Shown here: positions 52,371 to 59,109 of the stretch, in pieces
How the letters are laid out: each line of letters begins with the position of its first letter
Position numbering within the stretch: position 1 is the stretch's first letter
Assembly (NCBI RefSeq): GCF_019212185.1
Contig: NZ_CP078138.1
Location: 2,958,501-3,022,500 of the forward strand
From: Pseudomonas fluorescens
GTDB lineage: Bacteria; Pseudomonadota; Gammaproteobacteria; Pseudomonadales; Pseudomonadaceae
Length of the DNA stretch: 64,000 nucleotides
Reading direction: 5' to 3'
Notes under the pieces: generated by a model
Database searches by the model: none
What the model saw: the letters and a program-made list of their open reading frames with translations, nothing else
Told to the model about the DNA's origin: nothing
Program-made: the position numbers and the translations under genes

Positions 52371-54218
52371 ATGCACAACACAATTGCCGATCTGATTTTG
52401 CACAACGGTCGCCTGCACACGGTCGACCGCGCCAACCCCACGGCCACCGCGGTGGCGATCAAGGACGGGCGTTTCGTCGCGGTGGGCAACGACGCCGAGG
52501 CCATGGCCCTGCGCGGCAGCGCGACTCAGGTGATCGACCTCAGGGGTCGCACGGTGATCCCCGGGCTTAATGACTCGCACCTGCACCTGATCCGTGGCGG
52601 CCTCAACTACAACCTGGAACTGCGCTGGGAAGGTGTGCCATCGCTGGTGGACGCCTTGCGCATGCTCAAGGACCAGGCCGAGCGCACGCCGGCGCCGCAA
52701 TGGGTGCGGGTGGTGGGTGGCTGGAACGAATTTCAGTTTGCCGAAAAACGCATGCCGACTATCGATGAGCTGAACAAGGCGGCGCCCGATACCCCGGTGT
52801 TCGTCCTCCATCTGTACGACCGCGCCTTGCTCAACCGTGCGGCCTTGCGGGTGGTGGGCTACAACCGCAACACACCGAACCCGCCGGGTGGCGAGATTGT
52901 CCGCGATGCCAACGGCGAACCCACCGGCATGCTGGTGGCGCGGCCGAACGCGATGATCCTCTATTCGACCCTGTCCAAGGGGCCGAAACTGCCGCTGGAA
53001 TATCAGGTCAACTCCACTCGTCAGTTCATGCGCGAACTCAATCGCCTGGGCGTGACCAGCGCCATCGACGCCGGCGGTGGTTTCCAGAATTACCCCGACG
53101 ACTATCAAGTGATCAACGAGCTGGCGGCCAAGCAACAGTTGACCATCCGCATCGCCTACAACCTGTTCACCCAGAAACCCAAGGAAGAGCTGACCGACTT
53201 CAAGAACTGGACCGGCAGCGTCACCCTGCACCAAGGCGATGATTACCTGCGGCACAATGGCGCTGGGGAAATGCTGGTGTTCTCGGCGGCGGACTTCGAA
53301 GATTTCCTCGAACCGCGTCCGGATCTGCCGCTGACCATGGAGCAGGAACTGGAACCGGTGGTGCGCCATTTGGTGGAGCAGCGCTGGCCGTTTCGCCTGC
53401 ACGCCACCTACGACGAATCGATCTCGCGGATGCTCGACGTGTTCGAGAAGGTCAACCGGGATATCCCGTTCAACGGCTTGCCGTGGTTCTTCGATCACGC
53501 CGAAACCATCAGCCCGAAAAACATCGAGCGGGTGCGGGCGCTGAACGGCGGCATCGCGATTCAGGACCGCATGGCTTTTCAGGGCGAGTACTTTGTCGAG
53601 CGCTACGGCGCCAAGGCGGCCGAGATGACCCCGCCAATCCAGCGCATGCTCGCCGAGGGCGTGCCGGTGGGCGCCGGCACCGATGCCACGCGGGTGTCGA
53701 GCTACAACCCCTGGACCTCGCTGTACTGGATGGTCAGCGGGCGCACGGTGGGTGGCCTGGAGTTGTATCCGCAGGGTTTGTCCCGCGACACCGCGCTGGA
53801 ACTGTACACCCACGGCAGCGCCTGGTTTTCGTCGGAGCAGGGCAAGAAAGGCCAGATCAAGGTCGGGCAACTGGCGGACCTGGTGGCGCTCTCGGCGGAC
53901 TATTTCAGTGTCGAGGACGAGGCCATCAAGTGGATCGAGTCGCTGTTGACCGTGGTCGGCGGCCAGGTCGTGCACGCCGCCGGTGACTTCGATCGGCTGG
54001 CGCCGGCGCCGTTGCCGGTGACCCCGGACTGGTCGCCGGTGGTCAAGGTGCCGGGGCACTGGCGGCCGCAATCGCCGCTGGCCAACCAGGTTCACCAGTG
54101 CAGCGGCCCCTGCGCGGTGCATTCCCATAGCCATGATCGGGCGCGCCTGTCGAATGCGCCGGTCAGCGACTTCCAGGGCTTCTGGGGGGCGTTTGGTTGT
54201 TCGTGTTTCGCCTTCTGA
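52371..54218 (+). CDS. Amidohydrolase family protein (YtcJ-like)
   Basis: A 615-residue metal-dependent hydrolase. N-terminal urease-like beta domain (LILHNGRLHTVDRANP), metal motif NDSHLHL, and a TIM barrel with FDHAETI and GAGTDATR. The C-terminal 45 residues carry four Cys and a His-rich HSHSH segment and end FGCSCFAF, beyond the usual family end. It would cleave C-N bonds of cyclic or acyl amides. AAGGAATCCTGTG precedes the ATG. Last gene of the unit with the isochorismatase-like and ABM proteins. Confidence 0.85.
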   Translation: MHNTIADLILHNGRLHTVDRANPTATAVAIKDGRFVAVGNDAEAMALRGSATQVIDLRGRTVIPGLNDSHLHLIRGGLNYNLELRWEGVPSLVDALRMLKDQAERTPAPQWVRVVGGWNEFQFAEKRMPTIDELNKAAPDTPVFVLHLYDRALLNRAALRVVGYNRNTPNPPGGEIVRDANGEPTGMLVARPNAMILYSTLSKGPKLPLEYQVNSTRQFMRELNRLGVTSAIDAGGGFQNYPDDYQVINELAAKQQLTIRIAYNLFTQKPKEELTDFKNWTGSVTLHQGDDYLRHNGAGEMLVFSAADFEDFLEPRPDLPLTMEQELEPVVRHLVEQRWPFRLHATYDESISRMLDVFEKVNRDIPFNGLPWFFDHAETISPKNIERVRALNGGIAIQDRMAFQGEYFVERYGAKAAEMTPPIQRMLAEGVPVGAGTDATRVSSYNPWTSLYWMVSGRTVGGLELYPQGLSRDTALELYTHGSAWFSSEQGKKGQIKVGQLADLVALSADYFSVEDEAIKWIESLLTVVGGQVVHAAGDFDRLAPAPLPVTPDWSPVVKVPGHWRPQSPLANQVHQCSGPCAVHSHSHDRARLSNAPVSDFQGFWGAFGCSCFAF

Positions 54219-54296
54219 TTGAAACCACCGGGGCGCCTGAACAGCGCCCCGGTTTCTGACTGCGGTTGCTTGCGTGAAATTTATACTGTAGTTTTT

Positions 54297-54324
54297 CATG
54301 AAATTATAAAAACATAATTTCATG
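54297..54324. promoter_or_regulatory. 11-bp perfect inverted repeat, candidate repressor operator
   Basis: CATGAAATTAT (54297-54307) and ATAATTTCATG (54314-54324) are exact complements with spacer AAAAAC, ending 8 bases before the oxidase start codon. A related half-site, CGTGAAATTTAT, lies at 54273-54284. The XRE-cupin regulator encoded downstream is the likely binder. Confidence 0.65.
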
Positions 54325-54332
54325 GTGCCCGA

Positions 54333-55622
54333 ATGTTCCTACAGTCCTCCCAGCATGTCGCCAGCTACTACGCCCACAGTTGTGCCGATCGTTTGCTGCA
54401 GCGCCCGGCGCTGGAGAGCGAGCAGGACACCGAGGTGCTGATCATTGGCGCCGGCTTCAGTGGCCTGCACACCGCGTTGCGCCTGGCCCTGGCGGGCAAG
54501 CGCGTGACCCTGCTGGAAGCCAGTCGGGTGGCCTGGGCGGCCTCGGGGCGCAATGGCGGCCAGGCGATTCTTGGCTGGTCGTGCGACATGCCACCGCTGG
54601 AGGCGGCGCTGGGTTACGAGCGCGCTCGCCGGTTGTGGGACAGCATGCGCTGGGCGGGGCAGGAACTGCGTGAACTGCCGGGACGTCATGGCTTCGACTG
54701 CGACTATCGCCCCGGGCATTTATGGACGGCGGTGATGCCACGGCGGGTCAGCATTCTCACCGAATGGCAACACGAGGCCAGCCACAAGTGGGGCCATGAC
54801 GCCCTGCAATTCATCTCCCGTGAACAGCTGCCGCAATGGGTCGCCAGCGAGCGCTACCAGGCGGGTCTGTTCGACCCCGAAGGCGGACACCTCAACCCAC
54901 TGAAACTGGCCTTGGGTCTGGCCGCTGCCATCGAGCGCGCCGGCGGGCATATCTATGAACAGAGCAAGGCGCTGAATTATCGCGAGGAGGGCGGGCGTTA
55001 TGTGGTCAGCACCGAGCGCGGGCAGATTCGCGCCGACGTGCTGGTACTGGCCTGCAATGCCTACCTCGACAAACTCGACCCGCAACGGGCCAGTTGCGTA
55101 TTGCCGGTGGGCACTTACCAGGTCGCCACCGCGCCGCTGGCCCCGGAACAGGCCGAGGCCGTGCTGCCCGGCAACGTCTGCGTCACCGACAACCAGTTCG
55201 TCCTCGACTACTTCCGCCGCACCCCGGACCACCGCCTGCTGTTTGGCGGCGGTTGCACCTACCTCGGCGGCATGCCCAAGGACATAGGCGCGGCCACCCG
55301 GCCATTTCTCGAACGGGTATTCCCCCAGCTCAAGGGCGTGGAGTTGCAATACACCTGGGGCGGGCACATCGACCTGACACTCAAGCGCACCCCGGACATC
55401 GGCCGCAGCGGCGATCTTTATTGGCTGCAAGGCTACTCGGGGCACGGCGTGCTGCCGACCCTCGCCGCCGCCCGCGCGGTATCGGCAGCGATCCTCGGCG
55501 ATGACGACGAACTGGCGCTGTACCAGGGACTGCGCAATGACAGTTTCCCCGGCGGCAAATATTTTGCCGCGCCGCTGGAAGCCATCGGCAAGGCCTGGTA
55601 TCGCTTGCGCGACAGCATATGA
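54333..55622 (+). CDS. FAD-dependent gamma-glutamyl-amine oxidase (PuuB-like)
   Basis: A 429-residue DAO-family flavoprotein. Dinucleotide-binding motif VLIIGAGFSGLHTALRLALAGKRVTLLEA, then ASGRNGGQAILGWSCD, and the C-terminal FAD site WLQGYSGHGVLPTLAAARA. By sequence and neighbours (glutamine-synthetase-like ligase and XRE-cupin regulator) it probably oxidises gamma-glutamylated amines such as gamma-glutamylputrescine. The ATG at 54333 lies directly downstream of a perfect palindrome. Confidence 0.85.
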   Translation: MFLQSSQHVASYYAHSCADRLLQRPALESEQDTEVLIIGAGFSGLHTALRLALAGKRVTLLEASRVAWAASGRNGGQAILGWSCDMPPLEAALGYERARRLWDSMRWAGQELRELPGRHGFDCDYRPGHLWTAVMPRRVSILTEWQHEASHKWGHDALQFISREQLPQWVASERYQAGLFDPEGGHLNPLKLALGLAAAIERAGGHIYEQSKALNYREEGGRYVVSTERGQIRADVLVLACNAYLDKLDPQRASCVLPVGTYQVATAPLAPEQAEAVLPGNVCVTDNQFVLDYFRRTPDHRLLFGGGCTYLGGMPKDIGAATRPFLERVFPQLKGVELQYTWGGHIDLTLKRTPDIGRSGDLYWLQGYSGHGVLPTLAAARAVSAAILGDDDELALYQGLRNDSFPGGKYFAAPLEAIGKAWYRLRDSI

Positions 55623-55647
55623 GCCCACCTCTTCCGGAATTTTTGCG

Positions 55648-56205
55648 ATGAACAAGCAAGAAGAAATCGCTGCGCTGGCGATCCTGATTCACGACCTGCG
55701 CAAGCACAAAAAATACACGCTCAAGGAGCTGGCCGACAAAATCGACCGCTCGGTGGGCTTCCTGTCCCAGGTCGAACGCGGCCTGTCGCGCCCGACCGTG
55801 GCCGACCTGACCGCGATCAGCGAAACCCTCGGCGTGCCCACCACCTATTTCTACAGCCTGCCGAAACCCAAGGTGCTGCCGTGGGTCACTCGACCCGATG
55901 AACGCCGCACCTTGTATTTCGCCAACGGCATCACCGACATCCTGGTCTCGCCGAAGATGCGTTCGAGCTTCTCCATGCTCGAAAGCCGCCTGGAAGCGGG
56001 GGCCAACAGCGGCGAGCGGCACCTGACCGACAGCTCGGAGCAGGGCGGCTACGTGCTCGAAGGCGAACTGACCCTGTGGCTGGACGGCGACGATGAACCG
56101 GTGACCCTGCTGGCCGGCGACAGCTTTCAGCTCGACAGCCACACCCGCTGCCGCTACGGCAACCTGACCGACCAACTCACGCGCGTGCTGTGGGTCTACA
56201 CCTGA
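55648..56205 (+). CDS. XRE-family regulator with cupin domain (PuuR-like)
   Basis: A 185-residue repressor-type protein: N-terminal HTH at about residues 15-66 (LKELADKIDRSVGFLSQVERGLSRPTVADL) and a C-terminal cupin (EQGGYVLEGELTLWLDGDDEPVTLLAGDSFQLDSHT) that binds the effector. It lies between the oxidase and ligase genes and is the likely binder of the palindrome at 54297-54324. The ATG at 55648 is preceded by CCGGAATTTTTGCG. Confidence 0.87.
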   Translation: MNKQEEIAALAILIHDLRKHKKYTLKELADKIDRSVGFLSQVERGLSRPTVADLTAISETLGVPTTYFYSLPKPKVLPWVTRPDERRTLYFANGITDILVSPKMRSSFSMLESRLEAGANSGERHLTDSSEQGGYVLEGELTLWLDGDDEPVTLLAGDSFQLDSHTRCRYGNLTDQLTRVLWVYT

Positions 56206-56225
56206 TAACAACAACGGGAACCTTG

Positions 56226-57575
56226 ATGATGGACGCTGTCTGCTCTGATCTGTTGGCCGAAGTACGGGCTTTTCGCCAACGCTACCCCGAGGTGCGTTAC
56301 GTCGACCTCATCTCCCTGGACATCCCGGGGCACTTTTATGGCAAGCGCTACCCGATCGACATGCTGGAAAAAGTCGCCGCCGGCAGCGCCCTCAAGCTGC
56401 CGCAGAACTGCGTGCTGCTGGGGGTGCAGGGCGGGCTGTTCAAGATCGGCGACTACTGCTTCCACGACGGCGACCCAGACGCGGTGCGCCGGCTGGTTCC
56501 AGGCACGCTCAAGCCGGTGACATGGGAGTCGCAGCCCCTGGGGCAGATGCTGATCACCTCCGACGGCACCGCCAGCCCGATCGAATTCGAACCCCGGGAA
56601 GTGCTGGCCCAGGTGCTGCAGCGCCTGCGTGGCAAAGGCATTCACCCGGTGGTGGCCTTCGAGTTGGAGTTCTACCTGTTCGACAAACAACTGCGCGACG
56701 GCCTGCCGCAGTTCCCTCGCGACGGCCTCACGGACGACTGCGACGACCAGCCGAACATGCACATCGAACGTCTGTCGCGGTTCTCCCCGGTGCTCGATGA
56801 CATGGTCGAGACCGCGCGCCTGCAGGGCATCGACACCACGGTGATCACCGCCGAACTCGGCCCCGGCCAGTTCGAAATCAACTTCGGCCATCTCGACGAC
56901 GGCCTGCAAGCCGCCGACTGGGCCGCCTTGTTCTGCCGCAGCACCCGTGGCGTCGCCCTCAAGCACGGCTATCGCGCCAGCTTCATGGCCAAGCCGTACT
57001 TGCAACATCCGGGCAGCGGCATGCACGTCCACGTCAGCCTCTACGACGCTGAAGGCCAGAACCTGCTGGCCGCCAACGAGCAACAGGCGCTGCGCCACGC
57101 CGTCGCCGGCTGCCTGGAACTGCTGCCGCACTGCATGCCGATCTTCGCCCCGAACCAGAACGCCTACCGCCGCCTGGGCGGCACCGTCAACGCCGCCACC
57201 CGCGCCAGCTGGGGCTTCGAAGACCGCGACGCCTGCGTGCGGATCCCCGAGTCCGACGCGAAAAACCTGCGCATCGAACACCGCCTGGCCGGCGCCGACG
57301 CCAACCCCTACCTGGTCCTCGCCGCAATCCTCGTGGGTCTCGAACAAGGCCTCGAAGCCGCCCGCGAACCCATCCCGCCGCTCAATGACGACCGCAACAG
57401 CGGCATCGACTTCCCCCTCGACATCCTCGAAGCCGTGCGCCAGATGCAACACCAGTCTCGCCTGCGCGAAGGGCTGGGCGCCGAGTTCGTCGACGTCTAC
57501 TGCGAAAACAAACGCCAGGACCACCAGGCCTTCCTCCAGGAAATCCACGCCCGGGAATACCGCTGGTACCTGTAA
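56226..57575 (+). CDS. Glutamine synthetase-family gamma-glutamyl-amine ligase (PuuA-like)
   Basis: A 449-residue GS-fold ligase. Motifs: VAFELEFYLFD (metal Glu), GPGQFEINFGH, the ATP-binding HPGSGMHVHVSLYD, and NAYRRLGGTVNAATRASWGFEDRDACVRIPE. It joins glutamate to an amine with ATP; polyamines are the usual substrates of this branch. GGGAACCTTG precedes the ATG at 56226 (ATG 56229 is the alternative). Third gene of the unit with the oxidase and regulator. Confidence 0.87.
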   Translation: MMDAVCSDLLAEVRAFRQRYPEVRYVDLISLDIPGHFYGKRYPIDMLEKVAAGSALKLPQNCVLLGVQGGLFKIGDYCFHDGDPDAVRRLVPGTLKPVTWESQPLGQMLITSDGTASPIEFEPREVLAQVLQRLRGKGIHPVVAFELEFYLFDKQLRDGLPQFPRDGLTDDCDDQPNMHIERLSRFSPVLDDMVETARLQGIDTTVITAELGPGQFEINFGHLDDGLQAADWAALFCRSTRGVALKHGYRASFMAKPYLQHPGSGMHVHVSLYDAEGQNLLAANEQQALRHAVAGCLELLPHCMPIFAPNQNAYRRLGGTVNAATRASWGFEDRDACVRIPESDAKNLRIEHRLAGADANPYLVLAAILVGLEQGLEAAREPIPPLNDDRNSGIDFPLDILEAVRQMQHQSRLREGLGAEFVDVYCENKRQDHQAFLQEIHAREYRWYL

Positions 57576-57581
57576 AGCACC

Positions 57582-57602
57582 GGCCCACCGGCAAAGTGGG
57601 CC
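57582..57602. terminator. GGCCCAC hairpin after the ligase gene
   Basis: GGCCCAC (57582-57588) and GTGGGCC (57596-57602) form a perfect 7-bp stem with a 7-base loop, 7 bases after the ligase stop codon. There is no T-run directly after it. A role in ending the ligase transcript is probable. Confidence 0.5.
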
Positions 57603-57699
57603 AGTGAATTGAAAACCTTGAGATTTTTTACTTTTCGTCCTTGACAGGACACCGGAAGCAGTCCAGAATTGCGTCCATTCCTGCTTAGGGAAAGAGAAA

Positions 57700-57746
57700 A
57701 ACTCTTTAGAAATCAAAGAGTTGAAACTGGATAGAAATTCAGTTTC
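57700..57746. repeat. Two abutting AT-rich hairpins
   Basis: AACTCTTT/AAAGAGTT (57700-57707 and 57715-57722) and GAAACTG/CAGTTTC (57723-57729 and 57740-57746) are perfect inverted repeats that touch each other. They lie in a noticeably AT-rich gap between the ligase gene and tRNA-Cys. Possible roles are a terminator or a small structured RNA. Confidence 0.5.
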
Positions 57747-57797
57747 CTTCTCAAGTTGTTTGCGTTTGATGTTGTTGTTAATGCATCCGACGTTTGA

Positions 57798-57871
57798 GGC
57801 CGAGTAGCAAAATGGTTATGCAGTGGATTGCAAATCCACCTACGCCGGTTCGATTCCGACCTCGGCCTCCA
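57798..57871 (+). tRNA. tRNA-Cys (GCA)
   Basis: A 74-base cloverleaf with CCA encoded at 57869-57871. The acceptor stem is GGCCGAG/CTCGGCC. The anticodon stem-loop is GTGGATTGCAAATCCAC with anticodon GCA. The T-loop is GGTTCGATTCC. An intrinsic terminator follows 6 bases later. Confidence 0.97.
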
Positions 57872-57877
57872 CTATTG

Positions 57878-57915
57878 AAAACCCCGTAGCTCAATGAGTT
57901 ACGGGGTTTTTTTAT
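57878..57915 (+). terminator. Intrinsic terminator after tRNA-Cys
   Basis: AAAACCCCGTA (57878-57888) pairs with TACGGGGTTTT (57900-57910) and is followed by more T (TTTTTTT). It is a strong stem with T-run, close behind the tRNA. The tRNA-Cys and tRNA-Leu are therefore separate transcription units. The gap from here to the tRNA-Leu (to 58163) shows no supported gene. Confidence 0.9.
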
Positions 57916-58163
57916 ATCTTCAGGAAAGGCATGTGTTCCGCAGTTTTCGGCTGGTGTTCCGCAACTGTGCACGCTGGGGGCGCCCGTGGTCAGGGTGATG
58001 ACAGGCTGCAGTCGAGCGATTCTGTTGATCGTCTTGGCCTGAAGTCCGGCTGTTGCGCGTCTCTGCCGAGTAATCCTCACGGTCGGTCATGACTCGCTAA
58101 CCTAAGTGATTGATTCTGGTTTTGTTTTAGGGTTAAATCTGCCCCTGCTTTTGGATTTCCCAT

Positions 58164-58248
58164 GCCCCGATGGTGAAATTGGTAGACACATCAGACTTAA
58201 AATCTGCCGCCGAAGGGCGTGCCGGTTCGATTCCGGCTCGGGGCACCA
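58164..58248 (+). tRNA. tRNA-Leu (TAA)
   Basis: An 85-base cloverleaf with the CCA end encoded. The acceptor stem is GCCCCGA/TCGGGGC. The anticodon stem-loop is CAGACTTAAAATCTG with anticodon TAA. It has the long variable arm of type II tRNAs and T-loop GGTTCGATTCC. Confidence 0.97.
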
Positions 58249-58280
58249 TATTCGCTTCTCTGGCTTTACCAAGCCTTATC

Positions 58281-58318
58281 AAAAAGCCCCGCAGGCATAG
58301 AGCTGGCGGGGCTTTTTT
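58281..58318 (+). terminator. Intrinsic terminator after tRNA-Leu
   Basis: AAAAAGCCCCGC (58281-58292) pairs with GCGGGGCTTTTTT (58306-58318), forming an 8-bp GC-rich stem with a T-run. Confidence 0.9.
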
Positions 58319-58358
58319 GTTATCAGGGCTGGATCAGGCAACCAGCCGTTGCACCACT

Positions 58359-58439
58359 TCAATTATCTTCTGCCCAGCGCCGCGTATATCCAGTGGTGAA
58401 CAGTGCTTGAGTGTCAGCGCATCTGAAACTGCCCATCAT
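58359..58439 (-). pseudogene. Relic of a HigB-type toxin gene (N-terminal fragment)
   Basis: Reading leftward from the ATG at 58439, the frame gives MMGSFRCADTQALFTTGYTRRW and then hits a stop after 26 codons. SFRCADTxALFxTGxTRR is the N-terminal signature of HigB/RelE-type killer toxins (PF05015). The remaining ~65 codons of a normal toxin and the higA antitoxin are absent; the sequence runs to the tRNA-Leu terminator. The inverted repeat at 58445-58461 sits where the higBA operator would be. Confidence 0.72.
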
Positions 58440-58444
58440 GGTGC

Positions 58445-58461
58445 GTAACGCTAAACGTTAC
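58445..58461. promoter_or_regulatory. Inverted repeat, candidate higBA operator relic
   Basis: GTAACG and CGTTAC flank a CTAAA spacer just upstream of the HigB relic. HigA antitoxins bind such short palindromes to repress their own operon. With the toxin truncated it probably has no present function. The rest of the gap to 58532 shows no gene. Confidence 0.5.
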
Positions 58462-58532
58462 TCGTTAAGCTTGAGTATGCGCCTGAAGTTAAAGACGCAG
58501 AAAATTGTGGTAGATGACGGCTGCACGAGCCA

Positions 58533-58970
58533 CTAACTCTGCCGATCAATATCCCGGCGCAACACCACCGCCGTGGTGATGTCCTCAACACTTTCATGAC
58601 TGGCAACCGCATCCCTGACCCGATTCAGGTCGTCGATGGTCCGGGCTTCAACCTCGATCACCAGGTCAAGCTGGCCGCTGACTGAAGACACCCGGCGCAC
58701 CTGGGAGTTTTGTGCGAGCAGGTCGAGCAGGCCCATGGCCGGGGTGCGTTTGAGGCTGACCAGGAGGATGGCGCGGATGACGTGGGCGTCGATTTCTCCG
58801 ATGTCGGCGCGGTAGCCGCGGATCACGCCGCTGCGTTCCAGGTTGATCACCCGCTCGCTGGTGGCGCTGCGGGAGAGGCCGATGCGCGCTGCCAGGGCCT
58901 TCAGGGCAATGCGCGCTTCTTTGGAAAGTATCTCGAGTATTTCGCGATCTTTGCTGTCCAGGTCTCGCAT
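58533..58970 (-). CDS. Lrp/AsnC-family transcriptional regulator
   Basis: A 145-residue regulator: HTH (LDSKDREILEILSKEARIALKALAARIGLSRSATSERVINLE) and a C-terminal RAM effector-binding domain (HVIRAILLVSLKRTPAMGLLDLLAQ). GGGAAGTTCGG precedes the ATG. It is divergent from the large fusion gene and shares with it a 139-base promoter gap that contains ATTGT/ACAAT (58997-59020); amino-acid-responsive control of that gene is likely. Confidence 0.9.
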   Translation of the reverse strand: MRDLDSKDREILEILSKEARIALKALAARIGLSRSATSERVINLERSGVIRGYRADIGEIDAHVIRAILLVSLKRTPAMGLLDLLAQNSQVRRVSSVSGQLDLVIEVEARTIDDLNRVRDAVASHESVEDITTAVVLRRDIDRQS

Positions 58971-59109
58971 CCGAACTTCCCTTTTTTGCTACCGAAATTG
59001 TGCCGGTCGATTCCGACAATATGCAGGCTGAAGTCGACCGTATACCTACTGCCGTCCCAGGCGTTGCGTGCCAAGCTATCTGAAAAAAATGGCTTGGAAA
59101 ACAATTACC

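Noticed and set aside
51858..54323. Minus-strand 821-codon frame opposite the amidohydrolase
   Set aside because: Spans three features antisense and has no recognisable domain; the plus-strand genes have clear motifs and ribosome binding sites.
56196..57716. Minus-strand 506-codon frame opposite the PuuA-like ligase
   Set aside because: Shadow frame; the GS-family motifs are all on the plus strand.
57700..57722. Riboswitch or terminator interpretation of the AACTCTTT hairpin
   Set aside because: No T-run and no known aptamer pattern; kept only as a structural repeat.
57778..58080. Minus-strand 100-codon frame over the tRNA-Cys gene
   Set aside because: Its C-terminal part is the translated complement of the tRNA and its terminator (GRGRNRTGVGGFAIHC is a known artefact). 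The other part could be an integrase end, but I could not support this.
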